DNA of 64,000 nucleotides from Brachypterus glaber (taxonomy: Eukaryota; Arthropoda; Insecta; Coleoptera; Kateretidae), in NCBI GenBank assembly GCA_958510825.1, contig OY294050.1:11757340-11821339 (forward strand). Direction: 5' to 3'. This document shows, in pieces, positions 22,215-32,487 of this stretch. A model generated the notes under the pieces. The model was given only the letters and a program-made list of their open reading frames with translations. It searched no databases and was not told where the DNA came from. The translations under genes and the position numbers were made by a program. Every line of letters starts with the position of its first letter. Within the stretch, counting starts at the first letter, position 1.

Positions 22215-22770
22215 CAAGGTAGAGAAGACATTTTTTATAGCCGAGCATATTAAGGGATTTAAGAGTGCGAGGCTATAATAGTCTTCTCTACCGTAGTTTA
22301 TATATTAGTTTTTTCACTACTAGCACTATTTAACTATTTTTATTCAAATAATGAAATAAATTGTTAACAGAAATTATATTTCTTGAAATTTTCATAAAAA
22401 TCAAGTAGCCTTGGTCAATGACATTGACTTAAATAAATACTTTGTAACTGACGCGTAAAACTTTAGTTTTTTTTTATTTTTTTTTCATAATATTTAGCTA
22501 ATTATTGATTGTATTAGTTGGTAATAATTATAATTAATTATATTTCATAAATAAAAAGTTATTTAAAACTATTTTCTTGGGTTTAATTAGTAAAAATTGC
22601 ACAAAGAACTGAAACATCTAAAGTGACAGAAATCAATTGTTTATAAAATTTACTCCTACTAGGAGAGAAAAAATTATTATTGCTATAGGTGAAGAAAGTT
22701 AATTTCACATTCTGAAAACATGATAAATAATGGTATGTTCTAAAGCTAGTTGTGAAAAAACAAAATTATG
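22215..22770 (+). mobile_element. Family A repeat, copy 1
   Basis: One of four ~530-bp copies (others at 26505-27000, 43212-43725, 52483-53065). The shared landmarks are a terminal hairpin built from GGTAGAGAAGAC and GTCTTCTCTACC around TATAGCC, the conserved CTCCTACTAGGAGAGAAAA and AAACATCTAAAGTGACAGAA. No ORF. Termini and target site were not resolved. Confidence 0.75.
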
Positions 22771-23138
22771 TGCCAAATTTCGAAAGATTCTAACCCGTGC
22801 CGAAAATCTACTAAAGTTTACGAATTTCTGCCATTAATGTGATTTGAATGGTAAATATTTTAAAAATTTATTAAACAGGACTGAATTTATTTTTATTTAA
22901 TGAATTCTAATAATTATTCTTATTATTAAAATAATTTAAATAAAACAAAACGAGCTAAGCGCCAAATAAGGTTATTTAGGAGTTTTTTTGATCATTTTCA
23001 AATTTGGCACTTAATTTTGTATGCTTAAAAGAAATAAAAATAAGATTTCAAGCCCTTTAAATTTTTCACATACAAAAATCACAGAAAACGATTTTTTATG
23101 ATTTATGGATATTATACGAATTTTAGTAGCCCAATTGG

Positions 23139-23660
23139 CAGACTAACATCTTTACTCTAAATTTATCTACTCCCTAACATCCCTACTCCATAAAATACCT
23201 ACTCCACAACAACTCTACTCCGTAACATCTCTACTCCGTAACAACTCTACTCCGCACTATATGCACTTGATTAGCCACTTGTCTTAACTCAAATGAATAT
23301 TTGTCATGTCAAATATGAATTTAATTTATTAATTACTTACTTATTAGTGTATATTAAGAGTACGCGGTCATTGTGGCTTTTAGAATAATTCATTTATGAT
23401 TGTTCTAGATTTGAATTTAAAGATAAACGTTTTCTACGAAAAAAATAAAATAATCTATAAGAAGAAGATTCTTTGTTCTTTGAACTGCTCATTTATTATT
23501 AAGTGGCTAATAGAGTCCTTATAGTGTGGAGTAGAGTTGTTACTGAGTAGAGATGTTATGGAGTAGAGATGTTACGGAGTAGAGTTGTTGTGGAGTAGGG
23601 ATGTTATGGAGTAGGGATGTTAGGGAGTAGAGAAATTTAGAGTAGAGATGTTAGTCTGAC
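23139..23660. mobile_element. Foldback element with minisatellite arms and 10-bp target duplication
   Basis: The arms 23139-23280 and 23501-23660 are inverted copies. Each is largely a tandem series of a 16-bp unit close to AACAACTCTACTCCGT. The outer ends are CAGACTAACATC and GATGTTAGTCTG. The insertion is flanked by GCCCAATTGG (23129-23138) and GCCCAATTAG (23661-23670), a near-perfect 10-bp target duplication. The ~220-bp loop has no ORF. The architecture recalls Foldback-type elements, in which arms are made of short tandem repeats and target duplications are 9-10 bp; class membership is inference. Confidence 0.8.
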
Positions 23661-23752
23661 GCCCAATTAGGACCCTTAAGAAGTTAGATAAATAATTAAA
23701 AATATATAAGATCCACCCTAGTGTTGTATATTACATATCTTCATGTATATTA

Positions 23753-23988
23753 CATATCGTCACTCAAAGTGCAAAAGGTGGTATGTTAAATTTACTTTGT
23801 TTTATTTTGGTGCTAAATTGTGGCATTTTAATAAAACTTCAAAACTCAGTAGGGTCTGTCCCTGAATAGAGTGAGCATTAAACTCTACACTATATAATTT
23901 GTCAAGTTTAATGTCATTTTATTTAAGTTTCCTACAATTTAGAAGTAAAATTTAACATACGACCTTTTGCACTTTGAGTGACGATATG
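23753..23988. mobile_element. 236-bp MITE with ~42-bp inverted ends
   Basis: Ends CATATCGTCACTCAAAGTGC and GCACTTTGAGTGACGATATG, continued inward by AAAAGGTGGTATGTTAAATT and its counterpart. The interior is AT-rich. Confidence 0.8.
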
Positions 23989-24841
23989 ACATATCTTAAC
24001 GGCTTGTTTTTATTTAATTGTTGAATGTCTTCTGTAGCTGTTCGATAATCTCTAAGAAATCGCTATTTTTTAAAATACACAATTTTTTAAACGATCCATA
24101 TTTAATTTTAAATAAAACAATCTCCAGAATATATCTAGAAGTCTGAAATCTTGGGAAAACAAAAACTCCTTAGTCACCATCAATTTCTCTAAAATTTTGC
24201 CGGCACGTTCCTGCCATATAAACGCACAATGGGTTGAAGTCGGGTCGGACAATGGACCTCTAAAATGGGGTTCAACATTATAACATTATCCCTTACTTAA
24301 ACGGTGGCAACAGTGACTTGACAATTTCATTATTAATGTGAAATGTTTTTTATTATTTATTCAATCGAACAATTATAACCCTTGCTTTCAAAATACGACA
24401 AATGGATAAATTTTAAGGAGTAGTTGGAGGTTTTAAAGGTTTCACACTGAAAAAAATAATTATTTGGGCCAAATTATTTGGCTCAAATCCATATGGTTTT
24501 GACATAGCCACATAAATATTTCTTTGGTTGAAATAAAGGAGGTTTTTGATCCAAAGAGCGCATTCAAGGTTCGATATCCTTGGACAAAAGCTTCGTTTAT
24601 TTTTACCATTGGCAAACCCTAGATACCAGTTTTTACGAATAAAAAATGAATAAAAAGCAAATTTTATCCGCAGAAAACCCTCCCGGTCCATAGAAAGGTA
24701 GTTAGAAAACATGACGTGATAGAATGATAATGAAGGCGGTTTTAAACTTGTCACTAGTTGTATAGGGACACTCTATGAAATGCAAAAAGTTTTGCAATGT
24801 GTATGGACAATTTTAAAAGAAATCTTTTTTAGTAGTTTGTC
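23989..24841. other. Unassigned DNA with a weak open frame
   Basis: A 113-codon minus-strand frame at 24413-24754 (SLKPPSLSFYHVMFSNYLS, ISNLECALWIKN) matches no family I recognise. It may be an element interior. Nothing else is seen. Confidence 0.3.
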
Positions 24842-25256
24842 AATGGAGCTCTCTACAACTAGAATTATGAAACAAAAGACGTCTACCCTATCTCTATCTC
24901 ATTTGTGCTACACTTTCCAGCCAACCAAATAAATACTGTATTTGTTTTTCATACAACAAATACAGTATTTATTTGGTTGGCCGGAAAGTGTAGCACTGAG
25001 CGGCACGAACGAACATAGCTAATATGAATTTGTAGAATAAGATAATTCTACTAAAATTTAGATGGCGCCAGTAATTTCTTTAATAAAAATAATAAAGTTA
25101 CACTTTTCGCCCGGCCAAGTAAATATTGTATTTGTTCAACAAAGAACAAATACAGAATTTGTTTGGTTGGATGGAAGTGGGAGTGTATGTATGTCTTCTA
25201 TCCTTTTTGGGTAGAACTTTTGTCCCTGTCTAATCTAACGGGAGAAATCGCCATTT
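24842..25256 (+). mobile_element. Family B element with two internal hairpins, copy 1
   Basis: The ~410-bp element recurs inverted at 61603-62012. One hairpin is TTTCCAGCCAACCAAATAAA and its complement around a loop of ATACTGTATTTGTTTT type. A second is TTTCGCCCGGCCAAGTAAAT with ATTTGTTTGGTTGGATGGAA. The border motifs GGAGCTCTCTACAACTAG and GTCCCTGTCTAATCTAACG occur in both copies. No ORF. Confidence 0.75.
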
Positions 25257-25735
25257 ATAGTTTTATTTTATACTACCAGGATATTTTCGGCTTTTGGAAC
25301 CAGATGATTCAATTATATCATCGAATTACAATGTTTTGAGCTGAGAAAAAAAACTTCTACAATCGAAAACAGTCGGGATTTTTTAGCTTCGTCACGGTTT
25401 TGCAATAAATGTATTATACTTTTTGTGGGACCAGTTTACGTTTTTTATTCGATGAGTCCCGAAATAGGGTTGGAAAATTTTCATTTGATTCTCTGTCTAA
25501 TGTTTAAAAAATGAGTTTCAAATTTCGTCCTATGAGAATTTTATTCATTAAAGACAATCTAGTCACAGTTGATTTATATTAAATTTAAATGCAGAGAGAG
25601 TGTTAAAATGGGGAATTTAATTTCAAAATATCTTAAGCATGGTTAAAAATGAATGTAAAATAATGTTAAAATACCTTAGACTAAGGAATTTTACTGTACT
25701 TGACTATGTTGAATTTATGTATTTGTGTGAATGTT

Positions 25736-25998
25736 TGTTTGTTTTTTTATTTGTTTAACCTCGTACTATTCTACTTAATTAAGCATCCCCTAAGTCCAGG
25801 ACTTGTTTGGGCCAGTAGTAGAGGGCACCACCGGCTTATACTGACTTTCGAACCAGTTTCTAGGTCCGTTGCACTTATTGCCTTCGCCAAATTTCAAATA
25901 TAAATTAAGTGAAAAAGGCAAATCGGCGCCAGTGAGAATCGAACTCACCCTAGTAGGCTAGCTATGCATACGCGCTAGCCACTACGCTATGCCTCCCA
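25736..25998 (-). mobile_element. tRNA-derived SINE, copy 1
   Basis: The head (25925-25997, minus strand) is tRNA-like: it starts GGGAGGCATAGCG and has an A box TAGCGTAGTGG and a B box GTTCGATTC within TGAGTTCGATTCTCACTGG. A unique body follows and the 3' end is CTTAATTAAGTAGAATAGTA, then GGTTAAACAAATA and an A-rich tail. Two more copies lie at 27975-28158 and 28650-28901. The head is not a functional tRNA gene: acceptor and anticodon stems are imperfect and it is joined to the SINE body. Confidence 0.85.
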
Positions 25999-26041
25999 TG
26001 TATGTAAATAGATTTAATTTATTATAAAATAATGTAATGCT

Positions 26042-26179
26042 GATTCAGGCATAATTATCACTAACCAAACTAAGCCGTTATGTCTTTTTGATTGGCCCAA
26101 AAAAGAAAGATGGCTTCTCATCTAGCCAATAAAAAGCACAGAATTGCTTAGTTTATTTAGTGATAATTAGGCCTGAATC
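26042..26179. mobile_element. 138-bp hairpin MITE
   Basis: GATTCAGGCATAATTATCAC at one end pairs with GTGATAATTAGGCCTGAATC at the other. Inner arms contain ACTAAGC/GCTTAGT and GATTGGC/GCCAAT. No coding capacity. Confidence 0.75.
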
Positions 26180-26504
26180 AATCATTAAATTAATTAAAAA
26201 TTACACAAAATTACAACAATAATCTTGAATTGTTTAAAATTACATAGATTTACATTGATTTACAAATATTATCAATTACGGACTATGTAATTTTACAGCA
26301 ATTGCATGTCAGTTCATGGTATCTTATATGATTGCATCTATGAAAAAATTTACAAAAAACGGTCTGTGGCAATCAATGCATTTTTTTACCGTATCCACTT
26401 TCAAAATAATTTAATTATTTAAATCTTCAGTCATAAAAAGTGACTGATTCAGACAAATAATGAACTTATGCCCATCAGTATTTATTTTTATTTAATATAT
26501 TTAT
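26180..26504. other. Unassigned AT-rich spacer
   Basis: No gene, repeat or hairpin recognised between the hairpin MITE and family A copy 2. Confidence 0.35.
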
Positions 26505-27000
26505 TTTTTCACTACTAGCTTTAGAACATGCCATTATTTATCATGTTTTCAGAATGTGAAAAAAAATTTCATCACCTATAGCAATAATAATTTTTTCTCT
26601 CCTAGTAGGAGTAAATTTTATAAACAATTGATTTCTGTCACTTTAGATGTTTCAGTTCAGTTTTTACTAATTAAACCCAAAAAATAGCTTTAAATAAGTT
26701 TTTATTTGTTAAATATAATTAATTATAATCATTACAGATTAATACAATCAATAATTAATTAAACATTATAAAAAAATTTAAAAAAATACTAAATTTTTAA
26801 ACGTCAGTTCAAAATATTTATTTGAGCAAATGTCATTGATCAAGACTACTTGATTTTTATGAAAATTTCAAGAAATGTCAGTTCTGTAAATAATTTGTTT
26901 TATTATTTGAATTAAAATAGTTAAATAGTAGTGAAAAAACTAATATATAAACTACGGTAGAGAAGACTATTATAGCCTCGCACTCGTATATCCCTAGCTG
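26505..27000 (-). mobile_element. Family A repeat, copy 2 (inverted)
   Basis: Reverse-complement match to 22215-22770, from the GCTTTAGAACATGCCATTAT end to CGGTAGAGAAGACTATTATA. The terminal hairpin is degenerate beyond 27000. Confidence 0.75.
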
Positions 27001-27974
27001 CTACGCAGCTCGAAATTTAATAGCTAAGGCTATAGCTAAGCTTGTGCAGGATTTCTTCATTAATTTTGAAACAAAACCCAAAATTCAGAATTTGTTTCCT
27101 CATTTTCCATATTTTTTCTTAGAATTTTGAGTTTGATTATTTTATTATCTCTAATATCAATGAAGAATGCAAAACCTGATTATTAATTTTAATATTTTAA
27201 AATCATTTTACATCTCTTGTTATGTAATATACTACTATTATTATATTTTGGAAATATCTACGCCCCTGATGAAGTGTAATAAAAAAGCAGATGAAATATG
27301 TATCTCTAAACGAATGAAATGCGCATATGCTAAATCTATAATATATACTGGAAAGAAATTTGCATGCAAATCCGTCACACTCTAAGCCAAATTCAGTATG
27401 GAAACTTCTTCTATCTGATCGTTTGAATAATAATGGATTTAAAAATCTACCAGTTACAGTCTTCTTTGTACTACTCCCGTTTTCCGACTCCCTTACAAGA
27501 CAATCATACTCTTTAAATAATACCGCAACTCCAAAATATAAATTCTTTTTTAGCAACTCATTTTTTTTATTTAAAAGACCAGGCGTGTGTTTCTTTAAGT
27601 CGATGATTTTATCTAAGACTAGTGATAGATACAATTTTTTAATCTTTGGTTTTATATTGCAAAATTTTCTATCAAGAACTGAAAAAACAATCTGGTTGGG
27701 ACAACAAAGCAATTTGATATGGTTCCGAGAAACAAAACTAAGGTTTTAAGGACAATAATTTGTCTTATTGACATTGCCAGATTTCGGGTTGCAGCAACCA
27801 GAAAAATAGTTGGTCCGTGTTTAACTATTGTCCTGATTGCCCCAACCAGATCTTCTTTTTTTTTTCAGTGAGCTTTTCGAAAAATAACCACAACACTATT
27901 CTTAAATTGATAGTTTTATAAAAAAAAGATTAAAGTTAAAACCTATATACAAACCTCCTATTTAATTGTATTAT
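27001..27974. other. Unassigned DNA with overlapping frames on both strands
   Basis: Two long frames overlap head-on at 27203-27712 (minus) and 27360-27749 (plus), so at most one is real. The minus frame reads KKHTPGLLNKKNELLKK and VTGRFLNPLLFKRSDRR; no family is recognised. AAAAACAATCTGGTTGGG (27686) and CCCAACCAGATCTTC (27842) are inverted, hinting at another element edge. Confidence 0.3.
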
Positions 27975-28158
27975 GGGAGGATTGGTGTAGGGGTCTACCG
28001 CGTTAGTACATGACAAGTCTACTACAACTAGCGTGAGTTCGAATCTCACTGGTGCCGAGTATAAGCCTGTGGTTCCCTCTACTACTAGCCCACACAAGTC
28101 CTGGACTTAGGGGATGCTTAATTAAGTAGAATAGTACGAGGTTAAACAAAAAGTACAA
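27975..28158 (+). mobile_element. tRNA-derived SINE, copy 2
   Basis: The head starts GGGAGGATTGG with an A box TGGTGTAGGGG and an intact B box GTTCGAATC. The body is shorter than in copies 1 and 3 and ends with the same CTTAATTAAGTAGAATAGTA module and GGTTAAACAAA tail. It is the opposite orientation to the other two copies. Confidence 0.85.
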
Positions 28159-28345
28159 ACATGTAATGTAAACATGTAATTACTTTGTATAACATTTAGG
28201 TTAATTTTCAGGGTTTTATTTCTAAATAACCCTGAAAATATTAATTTAGGGTTGTATTTATTGTATTTTAAAATTGTGTTCTAAATACAGTTTTAAAATA
28301 TACAGGATTATTTCCAAATAATTCGGCAGTAAAGGTTTCCAGAAA

Positions 28346-28453
28346 TTGAAACATCTGGTAAATTATGGTAAGATAAAATCTTGCTCTAAAAAGCACATAT
28401 ATGTGCTTTTTAGAGCAAGATTTTATCTTACCATAATTTACCAGATGTTTCAA
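28346..28453. repeat. 108-bp perfect palindrome without spacer
   Basis: Every one of 54 bases from TTGAAACATCTGG to GCACATA is mirrored exactly as reverse complement, with the centre between 28399 and 28400. There is no loop and no mismatch. Perfect identity means it is very young, is kept identical by conversion, or is an assembly or library foldback artefact. The matching minus-strand frame at 28268-28453 only reads through the palindrome. Confidence 0.95.
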
Positions 28454-28475
28454 GAACTATATATATATAGTTCTT
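28452..28475. repeat. 24-bp perfect palindrome abutting the larger one
   Basis: AAGAACTATATA and TATATAGTTCTT are exact reverse complements, starting two bases inside the end of the 108-bp palindrome. Confidence 0.8.
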
Positions 28476-28535
28476 TAAATAATAAAATTAGAGTTGTTAC
28501 TAATTAAAAATACTTGTTATACAAACAGACCTATA

Positions 28536-28998
28536 TGTAACCAAAGTAACCGCTGAAAAAATAGTACACCTGAATTCCTTCTGAGAGGTAACCCCTTAAG
28601 ATTATCTTTGTGACCAATAAAAAAAATTGTTATTACATTAAATTACATGTTTGTTTAACCTCGTACTATTCTACTTAATTAAGCATCCCCTAATTCCAGG
28701 AATTGTGTGAGCTTGTAGTAGAGGGAACCACCAGCTTATGCTGACTTTCGAACCAGTTTATAGGGTGTCCGTTTCACTTATCGCCTTTGCCAAATTTCAA
28801 TTATTAATTAACTGAAACAGGAAAATCGGCGCCAGTGAGAATCGAAGTCATGCTAGTAGACTTGCTATGTACAAGCGTTAGCTACTACGATGTGCCTCAC
28901 ATAAACAGACATACTTATACTTATGTAACCAAAATTTAACCGCTAAAAAATAAGTACACCTAAATTCCTTCTTGGAGGTAACCCCTTAAGATTATCTC
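28536..28998 (+). repeat. Direct repeat flanking SINE copy 3
   Basis: 28536-28605 and 28926-28998 share GTACACCT(G/A)AATTCCTTCT, then GAGGTAACCCCTTAAGATTA. They are direct copies of ~70 bp with the SINE between them. They are too long and too diverged to be a simple target duplication; a local tandem duplication is more likely. Confidence 0.6.
28650..28901 (-). mobile_element. tRNA-derived SINE, copy 3
   Basis: Same body and 3' module as copy 1. The head is more decayed: the B box reads ACTTCGATTC and the A box is broken. Confidence 0.8.
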
Positions 28999-29324
28999 AA
29001 AATTTCCTTCAAGAATACCTTAAAAAATATTGAAAATTACTTAACAAGTGTTCCACGTTTGGTAAAGATTTTCTCAAACTTACTTGAGAGATTACCTACA
29101 ATTTCTATAGGTACCTGAATTATTCAGGCGGTTTACTCCAACCTGATATATCCTTGAAAAACTCATAATTTTCCTTAATACCACTAGTTGGAAGTAATAA
29201 TGGTAAACAATAATATTATTAAATGCATAATTCTACGAAAAGCTGAAAATATACAGATATTTGAATACAGAAAACAAATAAATTTAGAACAATTATCAGC
29301 CTTAGTCAAAACAAAGTTTATATA

Positions 29325-29680
29325 CGGTGTTTTCAGTCTTTTGTCATTAAATAAAGGGGATGATTCTATATCACAAAACATGACAAACCAACAAAGAAAC
29401 ATATGTCCGGTAATAAGCTCTAAGGGAGCTACTGCCCTTCGAATATGGACATACTGAATGGGAAACAATAAAAGCACAATAAAATTTGAAAGCTGAAGAG
29501 CGATTCTTCATCTAAATCTAAGCAAAAAAAGTATTCTTCACCAAAACACCTAAATCTAATATTAAAGGAGGAATAGCCTTTTAAAAAGTAAAATTTTTGG
29601 TGGAACAAAATGTTATTTCCTTTGATTGGATTTTTTGAAAAGGGTTGCTCCTACAGTGTGATATTTTGTATGTATTTTTT
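29325..29680 (-). mobile_element. Family C element fragment
   Basis: Matches the right half of 3812-4512 in reverse orientation. Landmarks are GATGATTCTATATCACAAAA, AACATATGTCCGG, AGGGAGCTAC and CACCAAAACACCTAAAT. The frames called on both strands here (29184-29477, 29188-29457) are readings of this repeat. Confidence 0.65.
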
Positions 29681-32487
29681 TTTTACTCAAGAAATCTATA
29701 AAAAAAATACACACAAAAAAGTTTGGGGTAAAAATGTGTTAAGCCTCACATATTTTGTCCGTCTGGGCCCGCCACTGGATGGATTCAAAAAACTAAATAA
29801 ACATAAACTAATTACCCTTATTAATATTAGTATAAATGCAAAACCTCGTCTTTCTAGCTCAAAGGTACCATAGTTTGGACTTTTTTGAATTTTGAAGCTC
29901 AAAATTCAGCGTATGAAAGTTATGTATAAAAATATTAGCACAACTGTTTACAAATAAAAACAAATACCAAACAACCGAAGTGTTTTCAAATAAAAACAAA
30001 TACCAAACTTAAAAAATCGATTTTTAGTCTTTTGGTTAAATAAAGTAAAACTATAAAATAAAGAAAAACATAAGTTTCAAAGAAGCAAATGTAAAAATCG
30101 ATATTTTCAATGTCTGCCAAATAAATTTACATAATTATACTGCAAAAATCTAAAACTCGAAGGAAAATCTAAAAGAAAAACGGAAAACGGAAAATAAAAA
30201 ACGATGGAACAACAAATAGTGTTCGGTTTTGAAACTTAATGATACGGTATTTGGTTATCGCATGGGTGTAGATACATATAAGTGGCAATATATTTTCCAG
30301 CATTATAAAGTAATTTGGTGATTGAACACAAACATGCACAGGATTTAAAGCAGTGGCGTTTACCCTTAAATATAATAAATATCAAAAAATAAAAAAACAT
30401 CATAGCTTTTCAGCAGACCACTTTTTAACGAATAACGAATGAAACAGAAGGTATTATGAATGTATGTATGTTTCTCAGAAAACCAGCTTAATAGTCTAGT
30501 ATATAGCATTCTAAACTTGCTTTCATATAGCAAGAAAAATAGAAGAAATAATTGAGACGTTCAAAATATTTCTTAAAAGTTGAATGAAAAATGGACGCTA
30601 TAATTGTACGTCAAAGGGCACTCATAATTATATCGAAATATGTATGCTATTTTATTTTAGTTTAAGGTCTTATTATTATAGATTCCATTTTTAATGCTCC
30701 CTAGTTTTAGAGGGTAAATTAATAAACTATTTTAGGTCGATAATATACCCTTATAACAAAATTTAGGACGACCTAATAATGACCAACTTTATGTCGGTAG
30801 TTTGTATTGGTTTAATTAAGAACATGCTATAAATGAACTATTTTAAGTCCAAAATATACTGCTTATATCGTCTCAATTTAGCTCGCTAATAATGCTTCTA
30901 TTTTTCGCACTAAATGCAAGCAAATATTTCAAAATAGTATTTATTTTGGTTCTTTTTTCTTAACAAACGTTTAGTATTACTTAAGTTTTCAGAATGGATG
31001 GAAGTCGTTTTAAAAATTTACGAATTGTATATTCTTCTCGGGTTTTTCAAAAACCGTCGAAAAAAAAAGAAAATTTAATTATTTAGCTTTTTTAAAAAAG
31101 TACAGAACCAAAGTAAAAGTGACCTTAGTGAATCCAGTTAACTTTGGTGTGGGTAAAGCAGAGGTAGTGAAATAGTGAATAATAGTAAAAATGAGAGTTA
31201 AAATTATATTGAAAATTTGTGTAAATAAGGGTGAAAGCTAAAGTAATAGCGGTAATCTAAAAATTTAAATTTTCAACAAAAATTATCTAAAGTGTGTTTT
31301 GAAAAAGTCTGAACCACAAACAAATATATTGTATGATACCTATTCTGATCCTCCTGTCTAAAAATAATAACCTTTTTTTACGTATATCACCTGTTTTATT
31401 TCTATTTTGGTTTTCTGGACAGATTATTGTAAGATAGGGTGTAATTAAATTTTATTATATTAAGTACGTAGTAAACCGTAGTAGACGTTTTGACTGGACT
31501 ACTGGTGTCAATAAACCTTGAGAAGCTTCAGAAAGAATGTTTGCTGCTAAAAAAATCTCTTATATCTGTGGCACCTACTATACAGTTTTGCGAGAATAGT
31601 ACCCATATTCTTTGTTCTCTTATTTGATAAAAAGGCCAATAAGCAAATTAGGGTTAAAAAATACACACATGATACCTGGTAATTTGATTGATACAGAATT
31701 GAAATTCGTATTAAATATTCGTCATGCATGCATGTTGAAACGAATAAAAATTTACGTAATTCCCAAAACGTTTGCTTTTATCTAAATTAATATTTCATTT
31801 TTATATATTAATATCCGAATAAAAATATATACAAGCGAACCACGACCGAAACACCTCAACACTTACTTTTTTAAACTGAGCTCCATCGAATTATCGAATT
31901 TTATTTTTTATAGACTACCAAAGCAGACCTGTGGTGGTTTAATTTTGCTTTAAAAACCTTTATTTTAGCTAATTAATAATATTTATTTTTTTACAGTAAT
32001 AATCTGATTATACGTATAATTTATTATTGGCGATAATGAGATACAATTATTTATTAAATATCAAAACTTTATGTAAATACCTACAGTGAACCGTCATTAT
32101 AATTATTATTTTTTGATTAATATGTTTAGTAGGAAAATTATGCGATAATTTCAACAAAGCTGCAATTTATTTAAAAAATACACATTCAGATTATTTAGAT
32201 ATAAAAGCAACACATCCATCTAACAAAATTATGTGAAAGTCAGCGTACGTGAAGATTTTTTTTTATTTATTACTTAAAGTAATTTACTATACTTTAAATA
32301 TTTAAATTTTAAATTGAAGGTTATTAATAATGTGTAGAAAAGGGTTGTAGTTATTTTGAAAAAAAAAAAACTTAAAAATCTAGTTTATAGTTGAAAAAAA
32401 TATGTACAAAATTGTATATTTAATATTACAATTCAATGTAAGTTTAACTGATTATGTTTTTATTACATACATTAGTTATCTTAATCA
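29681..32487. other. Long AT-rich stretch with no recognisable gene
   Basis: Seen only are a short direct repeat of AACAAATACCAAAC (29963, 29998) and weakly repeated phrases around TAAACTATTTTAGGTCGATA and TGAACTATTTTAAGTCC (30730-30860). No coding frame is convincing on either strand. Confidence 0.4.

Larger units (their letters stand above)
22030..23700. mobile_element. Composite nest: inverted-arm element carrying two later insertions
   Basis: Left arm 22050-22200 (TCCTAATTGGGCCCCTAAAA, GGCCTTGAAATCTTATTTTT) is inverted in 22975-23131 plus 23661-23690. The right arm is split by the foldback at 23139-23660. Between the arms lies a family A element (22215-22770). The order of events can therefore be read as outer element first, then the foldback into its right arm; the family A copy is either part of its interior or a further insertion. 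Confidence 0.6.

Noticed and set aside
24413..24754. 113-codon minus-strand ORF
   Set aside because: No domain, signal peptide or splice context is recognised; not strong enough to call as a gene.
25925..25997. tRNA gene
   Set aside because: A and B boxes are present, but the cloverleaf is imperfect and the head is fused to a repeated SINE body with copies nearby.
27203..27749. 169-codon minus and 130-codon plus ORFs
   Set aside because: They overlap head-on, neither matches a recognised family, and inverted motifs nearby suggest element interior. Kept only as an unassigned stretch.
28268..28453. 61-codon minus-strand ORF
   Set aside because: It reads through the perfect palindrome and has no independent support.
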